From Suillus spraguei (lineage: Eukaryota; Basidiomycota; Agaricomycetes; Boletales; Suillaceae), in NCBI GenBank assembly GCA_016800925.1, contig JABCPU010000054.1, positions 186,001 through 250,000 of the forward strand: a stretch of DNA of 64,000 bases. The letters are read 5' to 3'. The notes beneath the pieces were generated by a model, which searched no databases, had not been told where the DNA came from, and saw only the letters and a program-made list of their open reading frames with translations. Below are positions 46,801 through 56,387 of this stretch, in pieces. The translations under genes and the position numbers were made by a program. Positions within the stretch are counted from its first letter, which is position 1; the number at the start of each line of letters is the position of its first letter.

Positions 46801-47866
46801 TGAGCCCTTGCGGGGACACACTTCATCAGTCAACTCGGTCTCGTTCTCGCCGGACGGCACTCGCATCGTCACTGGTTCTATGGATAGCGTTGTTCGGCTG
46901 TGGGATGCAGGGGCTGGGGAGTCAGTCGACGAGCCCTTGCAAGGGCACACTTCATTAATTAACTCGGTCTCGTTTTCGCCGGACGGCACTCGCATCGCCA
47001 GTGGTTCAAGGGATAGCACTGTTTGGCTGTGGGATGCAGGGACAGGGGAGCCAGTGGGTGAGCCCTTGCGGGGGCATACTTCATCAGTTAACTCGGTCTC
47101 GTTCTCGCCAGACGGCACTCGCATCGTCACTGGTTCGCAGGATAGGACTGTTAGGCTGTGGGATGCAGGGAAGGGTGAGCCAGTGGGTGAGCCCTTGCGA
47201 GGGCACACTGATTCAGTTTCGTCAGTCTCGTTCTCTCCGGACGGCACTCTTATCGTCACTGGTTCTTGGGATAGGACTGTTCGGCTGTGGGATGCCGGGA
47301 CGGGGGAGCCAGTGGGTGAACCCTTGCGGGGGCACACTAATTCAGTTTCATCAGTCTCGTTCTCACCGGACGGCACTCACATCGTCACTGGTTCTTGGGA
47401 TAGGACTGTTCGACTGTGGAATGCAGGGATGGGGGAGCCAGTCGGTGAGCCCTTGCGGGGGCACACTGATTCAGTTCGGTCGGTCTCGTTCTCGCTGGAC
47501 GGCACTCGCATTGTCACTGGTTCTTGGGATGGGTCTGTTCGGCTGTGGGATGCAGGGACGGGAGAGCCAATGGGTGAGCCCTTGCGGGGGCACACTTCAT
47601 CAGTCGAGTCGGTCTCGTTCTCGCTGGACGGTACTCTCATTGTCACTGGTTTGCAGGATGGGACTGTTCGGCTGTGGGATACAAGGATGGGGGGGCCAGT
47701 CGGTGAGCCCTTACGGGGGCACACTTCATCAGTTGAATCGGTCTCGTTCTCACCGGATGGCACTCTCATCGTCACTGGTTCTTGGGATGGAACTATTCGG
47801 CTGTGGGATACAGGGACGAGGCAGCCATCGCAACAATGCGCTCAGTCAGATCCTTCGTGTTCTTAG
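43345..47866 (+). CDS. NACHT-WD40 STAND NTPase (NLR-like)
   Basis: Exons: ~43345-43424, 43483-43707, 43762-43812, 43874-44069, 44128-44283, 44334-45916, 45968-47866. The last six join in frame, all GT-AG; the start codon is not resolved. The N-terminal region (LKPLRIFDAVISEIANVHPYAKMALGVLS onward) is the helical STAND N-terminal domain common in Agaricomycetes. The NACHT domain has Walker A GPAGKGKS, Walker B VIVIDALDES and a TSRP sensor motif. Residues beyond ~760 are 13 WD40 repeats of 43 aa, the first lacking about ten residues. Such proteins act as ligand-gated oligomerising sensors; fungal members control heterokaryon incompatibility (HET-E/D/R type). The stop at 47864-47866 precedes an out-of-frame C-terminal tail. 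It is divergent from CHAT gene 3; a shared pathway is inference. Confidence 0.9.
43826..43873 (+). promoter_or_regulatory. (TC)n tract with two in-frame 3' splice sites
   Basis: A run of about 15 tc dinucleotides ends in ctctcag at about 43858. A second AG lies 15 nt later (gtgcag, 43871-43873). Using the first acceptor adds exactly five codons (CGATTATTTGTGCAG) without changing frame. Confidence 0.5.
46190..47838 (+). repeat. 13 near-identical 129-bp WD40 repeats
   Basis: Each unit encodes L-R-G-H-T-x-S-V-x-S-V-S-F-S-P-D-G-T-x-I-V-T-G-S-x-D-x-T-V-R-L-W-D-A-x-T-G-E-P-V-G-E-P. Variation is concentrated at a few positions: after GHT, after SV, after GT, around the residue between GS and D, and at the residue after D. 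The frame around them is almost invariant, including at the DNA level. Confidence 0.95.
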
Positions 47867-48243
47867 ATGAACATCGCACGACCGAGGCCACTACTACCAT
47901 AACATCGAACACCTGGAACAATCACCTCATTCGTTTCTCGTCTAACTCTACCCATGCACTCTGCAATACCTCTGAGCTAAGGGAGGGAGCATTCCGTGAC
48001 GACCCCATTTCGACTCCCTTTTTGCTGAATAGTGCCGATGGATGGGTGGTAGGGCCCAAACGTCAGTTGTTATTCTGGGTGCCACCTGCTTCTCGAAACC
48101 CATTTTATAACGCTGCAACTACGTTAATAATGCCCAGAGGATGTCCTGAGCTTGATTTGAGCCGCATGGCACATGGACAACACTGGAAAAAATGCCGAGG
48201 AGTGAGTCTCTTCAAAACCCTGTCCGTTCCTCGCGCTTACTAA
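47867..48243 (+). pseudogene. Out-of-frame C-terminal tail of the NACHT-WD40 gene
   Basis: In the +1 frame relative to the WD40 repeats, the DNA encodes LREGAFRDDP, DGWVVGPKRQLLFWVPP and ELDLSRMAHGQHWKKC. This is the conserved tail that follows the WD40 propeller in many fungal NACHT-WD40 proteins. No usable intron would bridge the frame, so one small indel between about 47820 and 47900 has probably cut it off. Confidence 0.7.
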
Positions 48244-49080
48244 AACAGATGCTTGCAGACCTTAGTACCGACTATAACTGCAAAAATGGATCCATAATGG
48301 ATATTTCAAATATAATTTAAGTGTACGGTGGAATATACTTCGTATTCTATTGAATCTATACCAGTCCGAGTTCAAAGTTGTCCAAGCAAATGACTCGTTG
48401 AAGAACTGACTGTGTAACTCATAAAGTTCGTGCTGGAAATGTGGTGAGAATGAAAGCACCATTAAAATGATGCACGTAAGGAGTTTGCGAGCTGCGAGGC
48501 ATGAAAAACAGCTGGAGTGGAACAAAGCACCGGGCAAAGTAAGCGAATGTGGGATGGAATTCAATGCGATGAGTATTAAATAAGAGAGGTTCCGGCATAA
48601 CAGATGATATTAGATAAGGGTGATATTGAACGCAGGTGCACCAGGGTATCACAACAGGCGTCCTCGTCAAGGATCCCCGACTCCCATCACCTGTTGTTCT
48701 CACATGACCACTCTAATTAGACGTGGCAGTGAGGTCTGATGATTTGACTGGTTTATAGCTGTACGCACCCAAATGAATAATTGTGCAATAATGGGTGGCC
48801 TTTACAACGATAGTGTAAGGTGAGCCTTTACCATAACCCTCCTCCACGCACCTTCCTCTTTCGTATGGCTCGTCTCATGTCCTTCCCCGTTCAAGTTGCA
48901 TTTGCTTGTGATGGTCCGAAACGCCCAGCCTCGAAGCGTGGACAAAAGGTCACGACTACGACGGAACATTTCCGCAGCTCCACGATACATTCAATATTCA
49001 GTGGTTTATGGTTCATATTGCATACTCTATCCTACTTACGCTGACTAGTACTTAGTGTCTACATATTACCTTGCTCGTTA
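48244..49080. other. No gene seen
   Basis: Only short overlapping frames, none with a recognisable domain. It includes the 3' flank of the NACHT-WD40 gene. Confidence 0.5.
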
Positions 49081-49084
49081 ATCA

Positions 49085-50000
49085 AAATAAATCTTCTTTG
49101 ACACCCTCGACCTCGCTCGCTCGGATAAGGAAGCCTTCCTGGAGGTAGTATCCATGGCATCAAAGAGGTATTCGCGCTGGGCAGAATCCTTGATATAGTT
49201 ATTGGTGAGAAGTGAGTAAGTTCTTCGAGATGATAACAATCGCACCTTGAGTGATGTCCATGGCGTCAAAGGGGTATTCGCGCTGGGCAGAATCCTTGAT
49301 ATAGGTGTCGAGGAGAAGTGAGTAAGTCTCAGAGTGAATGTTTTCGCACCTTGAGTAATGTCCATGGTGTCAAAGAGATATCCGCGCTAGGCAGAATCCC
49401 TGATAAAGGTGTCGTGAATAAGTCTCAGAGTGAATGTTTTCGCACCTTGAATAGTGTCCATGACGTCAAAGAGGTATTTGCGCTGGGCAGAATCATTGAT
49501 ATAGGTGTCAATGAGAAATGAGTAGGTCTTGGAGTGACCGTCGTGATTTGGAAGTTGTAGAAACACCAGGCCTTAGCAGCCTGGATATCATTAGAGAAAC
49601 ATTCGATGAGATTTTCGTTAACAATGCCATCGGATGCAGAGCGAGCGAAAACACACCATAGTTTCACGGGTATAACCAATAGCTTGCAAGGTGGCGGTCT
49701 TCAAGTTCGTATCATCAGACGTGTTGATGAAACCAAAAAGGATTTCAACGAAATCTGGCCATTGGTCGACGGGCAGCTCTACAGCCGCGATCGCAGAAAC
49801 GAAGCACTCGTCGTTGGTACCCTGCTGTGCAAGTGAGCTCTGTGTGTTTAGCATAGTTGAACGGATCCGGCGCCATAGATGTGAGACGTGAAGTCGAGCA
49901 CTCACCTTCACCCAGAGTCAGGACATCCAAAGCTCCAAAGCCAGTCGTCAACCACGATCCTGATCCAGATGGCTCGATGCTAACAGAAAGGCGAAGAGTT
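49085..50000 (-). pseudogene. Chimeric pseudogene: importin-beta fragment fused to ribonucleotide reductase R2 fragment
   Basis: Reading the minus strand, 49920-49665 encodes an importin-beta HEAT segment (FVSAIAAVELPVDQWPDFVEIL, then [12 protein letters not shown]), with one intron-like GTGAGT...CACAG at about 49910-49845. At about 49665 it passes directly into R2 (small subunit) sequence: [17 protein letters not shown], then AWCFYNFQ. After a frame slip comes [21 protein letters not shown]. That last R2 segment is repeated four times in tandem down to 49145. Stops and frame slips exclude a functional protein. The parents are recognised by family pattern; both are normally single-copy housekeeping genes. 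Confidence 0.75.
49145..49545. repeat. Four ~96-106-bp tandem repeats of an R2 gene segment
   Basis: The word tccatg(g/a) recurs at 49151, 49257, 49361 and 49457, with cgctgggcagaatc and tgatata in each unit. On the minus strand each unit derives from the R2 stretch TYSLLIDTYI...YLFDAMD. Confidence 0.85.
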
Positions 50001-50369
50001 ATTACAGCAGTGTGTAATTCTAACGGGATTTATTAGCCCGTGTGACAAAAAAGGAAAACCAACAGAACAACACGTCCCGGACACCAGGGGAAACTTCCTG
50101 TGAGTTGTACAAAGTTTTCAGACACTATCAGCCCTTCGTATTGCATCTACCAGGTGTCATACACGTATATCTCTATGGCAAAATGAAATAAAATCAATTC
50201 AAAAATGCCAGTCAGACCTAAGCTCAAAGCAGCCAGGGAGCCTGGCAGCGACGAACCACTAAGTTCTGAGACTTGCCTGCGCCAAATTTTGATGATGATG
50301 AGAGGAAAAGGCACCCCTCCAAGGCTGACTGGTCGACCAAAAATCCAGTAGAAGAAGATGACAAGGTCA

Positions 50370-50835
50370 AAGTTGATCAGCTGGAGTTGCATGCTGTCCG
50401 TAGTGTGATGATCTGCGACGGCGTGCATAAGTACGCTCGTTCTTGCTAGTCTCATCGAAGATAACAAACTCTGAGCCATTGCCAACAAAGAATGAGGATG
50501 GTGTGGTGATGGTGATGTTATGCTCGACCGCAAGCTAGGTGCAAATTTCGTCGAGGTGTAAATCTCATTCTTCAGCGAAGATGTCTTCGATTGCTGTGAT
50601 GAGCACTGGTGTGATTATTTTCCCGTAGCAGACAAGTGGAGAAGGGGGGCCTAGCAACAGTACCAAGTTCTTCAAACATATTTTGCCAGCGAAAGCAAAG
50701 GCTGACCTGAAAAATACCGAGAACTTCACAGATATCTTCGACCTCCCAACCATAATCTCACAGTGTGAGTGCACGTTCTTTTAGATCGTTGCTTATTTGT
50801 CCGTTGACCGTGGCATATAGGCGTCGGCGAGAAGA
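50370..50835 (-). pseudogene. Relic of a DDE superfamily transposase
   Basis: Minus-strand fragments read SNDLKERALTL, DYGWEVEDICEVLGI and FRWQNMFEELGTVARPP (HTH region). After a frame slip come ITPVLITAIEDIF, LHLDEIC and LAVEHNITI, and then VGNGSEFVIFDETSKNERTYARR. The last part contains the first catalytic Asp context (IDETSKN) of an IS630/Tc1-related transposase family widespread in Agaricomycetes. Several stops and the absence of the later D and E mark it as dead. 50147-50370 may be a further degraded part. Confidence 0.7.
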
Positions 50836-51680
50836 AGGCGAAGCGTCGTTTTCGATATCTGTTCAGTCAATGGGCATCGGGGTCCGAAAAAGATTTCCTT
50901 TTTAGTCATATAAATCTCACCAACGAATGTGGCAGGTATGATTAAACACTCCCCGACTCAAGCTGAGAACGCGATCAACCTCCGAGGTATCTCCATTCGA
51001 ATCGGCGGCAAGTCTCGGTGGCTGACGCTGAGGGTGCAAAATTTACGTGGACCGTAAACGACCCGCCAGCGGACTGTCAAAGTGCTGGTGGTAGTACTGA
51101 GGTCGTGCGTACAAAGCTTTCCCCTCTCGCCATCGCATACGTACTAATGTTACTAAATAGTAACATAAACGGTGGTGTTCGTATACTGTTCAGGCCTGAT
51201 CAAATTCTCGTTTCCGCAGTGAACCTGGCACTCTGAAACTTAAAGGACGCATCATCAACGCTATGTCATTAATGCGATGTAACGGGTGAAGATTGTACGT
51301 GTCATTTGCGTCCCACAAAACTCTTCTCCCAAGGACTCGTGACTCCCAGTCAGAGACGGTCGCAGTGTGGACATTGCAATCGCTCTCCTCAGCGCTCAGT
51401 AACGTTTGCTACACTAGCCTGGGCAATGTATTCATGATGGGTGGCATCTCTATGGAAATGAACGTGAGGTAAGTCCATGAATGTTTGATAACTACTAGGC
51501 GAATAATCGTATTGAAAATCCTGCCACTTGCCAGAATCAAAAGCAAAACCGCACATTTCATCATCGAGAGGTCGAATTCTTGCACTCATGACGTGACCCG
51601 GATCGGAACCACCTCATCATTACTTTTTCGGGGGGCACGTTACGTCCCACGGTCGTCGCGTCCGCTGGCACATAACTTGA
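50836..51680. other. No gene seen
   Basis: Short frames only (for example 51018-51236 and 51389-51589). None has recognisable content or plausible splice structure. Confidence 0.5.
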
Positions 51681-51682
51681 AG

Positions 51683-51689
51683 TATATAA
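51683..51689 (+). promoter_or_regulatory. TATA box of the aspartic protease relic
   Basis: TATATAA lies 42 bp before the ATG at 51725. Confidence 0.4.
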
Positions 51690-51724
51690 TGGGCTACTGA
51701 GTATGATGTTACTTTCAACAAGCC

Positions 51725-53312
51725 ATGTTCCTCACTGCATCCTTATTGATACTTCTCCTGGCCTTATCAATCACGGGATCGCCCGTTGAAGTTCGCAACT
51801 CCCCCATCATTATTCCCCTTACCAGGAAACTAAACTTCTCCAACGGTACTATTGACCTCGTGCAACACGATAAAGCTCGTGTGGCGGCCCTCAGGGAATT
51901 CAATACGCATGGCCAACGTGCTGAAATCGTTCCTATGTCATTCGCCGCTTCAAAATACACCGTAGCACTTGGCGTTGGCAACCACCCCACAACCTGTTAG
52001 TTCAACACTGAGAAAACATGCGGCTGCTAATATATCATTGAAGACAACTTGGTTGTCGACAGCGGTAGCGCGGTCACATGGATTGGCGCCCGCACTCCAT
52101 ACAACGGATCCCGGTTTCGACACCGGGCTGCGTGTAGGGAACACCTACGGTGGTGGGCAGTTTCCTGAAGTCTCCTTCTCTGGTATGACATACAACAGTA
52201 TCATAAGTTCAAATACCTATAATTATCTATAGGAACTGTCTTTGTCGATACCGTCACTCTCGGTGATGGGCTCACCATCTACAACTACCTACTCGCTGTT
52301 GCTTCTACTTTCAGTAACTTCGAAAACTATGACGGTTATCCTTGGCATCGGGCCTCAAGATTTAACAGTCAACACCCTGACAGATAACCGGGCTCGCATG
52401 TACCCGACTTTTACTGACTACCTGGTTAGCGCAAACGCTATTCCTCAGAACATTGTTGGTATCTTTTTCCAGCCCACCACTAGGGATCGAGACACCAATG
52501 TCGGAGAGCTCGCCTTTGGTGGACCTGACTATACCAAGCTCACTAATGATATTGTATACCAGTAAGCTACCTTAGCAGATCAATCCAGACTCCTAGTAAT
52601 TGTAATTATGTTGTTTCAGTGATGTCACCAACACCTTCCCCTCAACGCTCTACTGGGGTATCGATCAGAGAATCACTTACGGCGACACGGACATCTTGTT
52701 TCTCACTGCTGGTGTCATCGATACTGGCTGCGATTTTATTTTCATTGCCTCCGGTGTGTATTTAGAGTGCAACGAATAATAATGGTCTGATCAACGTTTG
52801 ATAGATGCCTATGGCAGGTACCAGGCTGCAACCGGCGCTACTTTAGATGAGCGGACTGGTCTTCTCTGTGTGACCCTTGACCAGTACACTGCCCTACGGG
52901 AGTTGAAGTTCCATATTGACAACGTATGTCAATTCTGTCAGCCCTCACACCCCTTGTTCACCATTTTGCACAGCAAGTCCTCACTCTCGTCGCTAACGCC
53001 CAAATCTGGCCTCGTTCCCTCAACTCCAAGATTCGTGGTGCTGAGGAAGATGGCATATATCTCATCATTAAGAGCCTGGACACGGCGACTGGCTCAGGAC
53101 GTGACTTTATTATTGGCTATACATTTATGCAGCGCTTCTACAATGTGTTGAATCACGTCAACCGCGTGGTCGGTTTTGCCACAACCTCGTTCACTGATGC
53201 CGACACCAACTCATATGGAATTGCCAAAGTATACAGGGGATCGTTTTTCCGACGCAAAGTAGCATACGGATTTGTACGGGTGGTTGAATCGCAGCGTAGG
53301 CAAAGGCATTGA
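51725..53312 (+). pseudogene. Secreted pepsin-like (A1, polyporopepsin-type) aspartic protease, frameshifted
   Basis: The ATG at 51725 starts a signal peptide (MFLTASLLILLLALSITGS) and a propeptide. The first catalytic motif reads VVDSGSAVTWIGA (51985-52100, after an intron). A frame slip follows near 52105-52112, then DTGLRVGNTYGGGQF, an intron at 52180-52231, FVDTVTLGDGLTI, and a second slip (one extra T near 52345) before LGIGPQDL. Then come IFFQPTT, GELAFGGPD, YWGIDQRITYG and the second catalytic motif GVIDTGCDFIFIASD, with introns near 52563-52619, 52755-52803 and 52924-52970. The C-terminus (TLVANAQIWPRSLNSKI, GYTFMQRFYNV, VVGFATTSF) is complete. Both Asp residues remain, but two indels break the frame. 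Intact homologues are extracellular acid proteases of wood- and litter-decay fungi. Confidence 0.85.
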
Positions 53313-53730
53313 CGTTATGGCATAGCATTCGCATCTTGAGCCTCAACAACGTCAATTCGGACGATGGGGTCCCGCAATTCACAGCTTTCGTAGACCGTAT
53401 TGGCGGACATAGAATCTTATTCCAGTTCGGACAGCTTGATTGTGTGTTCATCGTTCTTTCTCCTTTTCGTGCTCTTTTATTGACTACCATGACGACTTCC
53501 GCTTTTTTTCATGGCGTCGTAGGTCTCCAATTCCATTCACCCTGTTGTGTTACTGCGTGTTCATAGCTCGATCTCCTGTTTAATATGGAAAACCGAAGCA
53601 CCTCTCGTTTGATCAGCATTTTTGGTCATGTGCAGTCCAAAGACCCATGCAACTAATACTTATATGTACAGACCAAACATTTACATCGTGATTACCAGTG
53701 AAGAGAACGAGCGACAGCAATAAGCAACTC
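53313..53730. other. No gene seen
   Basis: Intergenic; short frames without content. Confidence 0.5.
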
Positions 53731-54250
53731 ATACTAGACGGTATCACCCTGTCGCAATCATCATTGTGTTGGGTGAGTAGCTCACCACGTACACGTGTTG
53801 GTGTCTTGTCTGGACGGGTCTATCGCTCTCGACATCCCACAACCTTGCTGTCCTGTCCCAGGATCCCCTCACCACTTGCTTACCATCTGGACTCTAGCAT
53901 ACTGACTTCACAAAATTAGAGTGCCCTTTCCATTTGATGACAATCTTCACCATCTCGGCATTCGACAACCTCACTGTTCCGTCCTGGCTTTCACTAGCGA
54001 CAGTCTTGTCATTCGGAGACAATGTCATGGTCCTGACTACTACCTCATCCCCGTCATCTTGCCACTTGTTACCTATCTGCACGCCACTCTCCAGGTCCCA
54101 TATTCGAAAGTGAGCCGTCGTTCGAACATGTGAGATATTCTGTTACACACTCACTTATGTTCAGTGTTGAAATGACAGATCACCAATCATCACGATTCAC
54201 GACCTGAGCCACGACTTGGCCAGTGTCCAAATTCTTTAAGCAGACAAACT
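53730..54250 (-). pseudogene. WD40-repeat pseudogene
   Basis: Minus-strand reading gives VVRTMTLSPNDKTVASESQDGTVRLSNAE, then KGHSNFVKSVC followed by TAG where WD40 proteins have Trp (SVCWSPDG), then SPDGKQVVRGSWDRTARLWD and YSPNTMMIATG before another stop. Downstream fragments extend to 54250. The repeats are of a diverged type, not the 129-bp type of the NACHT gene at 46190. It sits directly 3' of ERV46 copy B and shares its end with 23535-23605. Confidence 0.8.
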
Positions 54251-54421
54251 TTCTGCATGGGTTCTTTGCAAATCCTCGCTGCATCAGCGATCCCAAACAG
54301 CGTAGACGCGTATTGTGTTTTTTGGCCGATGCCCGATTGCCATTGTATAAAGTTACGTGCGAGACGTGATAAATATTCAAGGAATGTGTTCAAGTTGAAT
54401 ATCTTGCTATGGTACACGCTT

Positions 54422-56129
54422 TTACATGAGTTTCACGTTCCCGTCACCACCACTTTTCCTCAACTTGCGTCCTGTAGCAAACAGGATGCTGTCCAGTAGT
54501 GCAGCCACGGTGAGAACACCTCCAACAATAGCGCAAGTACTATAGGTTGAGTGAAATAAGCGAGATGCTAGGCTGGGTATCATGTCACTTACGAAGTGAG
54601 GAAGTGTGCAAATGACTGCCTCGTTTCAGAGTGCACGACAAGGATAGGTGAAATTTCAAAGTTGAAGTATGCGCCTGAAAACGTATCGAAACATTTAACA
54701 TTGGTGAATAACCCATGCTATTCAACATACCTGGTGAGCCCGCAACGCCGTGTTGAGTGAATATGCCTTGTTTGTTCTCGCCTTCGTTGAACTTTGTCAG
54801 ATCACGTTCAAATTGAGTTGAACTGTATTGGTGCGTGTTGATCTATATTGTTCAGACAATCAATCTGTGCGGCCAGTTTGATTCATGTACTCACTGTTTT
54901 GCCTTCCAGCACGCGGAATTGTGTTGACACGACTTTGAGGAAATACTGATACATGTACGCCGCTTTGGTCGTCTGCAACAATGTAAGCAAAAGCATTAAG
55001 AACCATGGACATATATTTTACCTTGGCTTCAACACCATCCAATGGGTTATCCGCAATCCCCATGCGTAGCTTCATATCCTTCCCCAACTTCGCCTTGTTA
55101 GGGTTATACTCGTCGTCTGCCATGAACAAAAACTCGTGGATCTGGTGGCTGAAATCGTGTGGGTTACCATCGTCACGAAGGTACGGCACAAGATCTTGGA
55201 AGGTACGCGACCCTGTCTGGTAGGAACGTCCCGGAGAAATGTGGATGCTTCCAACGACCTTGTTCACCCGGATACGTCCAGAAACATTACATCCCTCATC
55301 TGCCTGATCCTTGAGCTTCTCCGACCATCCTTCCTCAACGCACTGTCATAGATCCCTTGACAAATTGTTATTAAAAAAATTCAGCATTACTCTCACCTGC
55401 TCGATACCTTCGGGATTACTGAAACTCCATCCCTTGTCCGTATACGCCTGTCGAACCTCTTCGCATGAGTTACAGCACCCACTCTCTGGTTCCTGTCCAC
55501 CATAGCACGAGCCACAATACCCACTCGCACGTTGTTCAGCAAGCTTGTCGATCTCGTTGCGTAGGTCCTGACCCCGGGACGCAGGCATGTCCGTACCAAT
55601 CTTAGTGATCCGCTTCTTGAGAATATTGTGTGAAACATCCCGTTGTTGCTCGCCAGAGATGTCCATAACATCCAGACTGAGCACTACGCAAGTCAAAGAC
55701 GAATGCAGCCATAGTTAGATCGTACGATCAACGATGCGCGGGAATAGACTCACAATAACATGGAACATGGGGAAAGGTGACGTTTAACCGTACGCTCAGC
55801 TTTTGCCCACGACTGCGGTCGACTACTATTGACGTATCGACGCCAACGCGTCTGTAGTCGAAAAACTCCATCGTTGTAAATGCCAAGATGATACATGCAG
55901 ATATGAGGGTTACTGTGCATCCCGCTGTTAACTTCACTTCATCGTAGTGGCTTCGGAAAGTGGCTTACGCAGAGCCCCAGTACGGGTTTTAACTTTGACA
56001 TCCTCCGTAGTCTAGTTGTGCACGACGCATAGATAGTCAGTCTTTGCCCGTTCTCGCTTCAACAAAATCGGTTTTCACCTTTCCAAAGGCATCTATGCCT
56101 TTGAAGCCAGATAAAAAACCCTTGGCCAT
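54422..56129 (-). CDS. ERV46: Erv46/ERGIC3-type ER-Golgi cargo receptor, copy B
   Basis: Nine exons: complement(54422-54539, 54593-54674, 54731-54842, 54895-54972, 55022-55342, 55397-55683, 55754-55912, 55969-56011, 56079-56129). They join to 416 aa with exactly the exon sizes of copy A except for one extra codon in the basic tail. The same motifs are present: KTRTGALLTLIS with the first membrane segment, VDRSRG, FPHVPC, DVMDISGEQQ, the CGSCYGG / CCNSCEEVRQAY region, VNKVVGSIHISPGRS, and FAHFLTS plus the second membrane segment. Differences from A are scattered substitutions, so both could be functional. Identity extends ~130 bp upstream and ~200 bp downstream of the genes. Which copy is ancestral is unknown. 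This one neighbours VPS45, another membrane-trafficking gene, in head-to-tail order. Confidence 0.93.
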
Positions 56130-56387
56130 TGACGACCTTCAACACAGTGATGCGGCAGAAACAACGGGAGGAGATGTGAAATAGTTGGAAGTAGTGGGTC
56201 AGATGCCCGGTCAGAGTATAGAGTATACTTAATTTAGACCACGTGGGCGTTGTTTACGACCTACGTGTCACTCCGACAGTGAATGTAGAAACCTATGTAT
56301 ATCCGAACTAGTCCTTTATTAGAACCTGAAGAACAGTCTGTCTAGTAGGATAGACTAGATCCAGAGAGTTATGGTGTAATGTACAGT

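Noticed and set aside
46474..47775. Long antisense open frames (300 and 132 codons) opposite the WD40 repeats
   Set aside because: They are by-products of the 129-bp repeat (a multiple of three) and GC-biased codons; they have no start context or domain.
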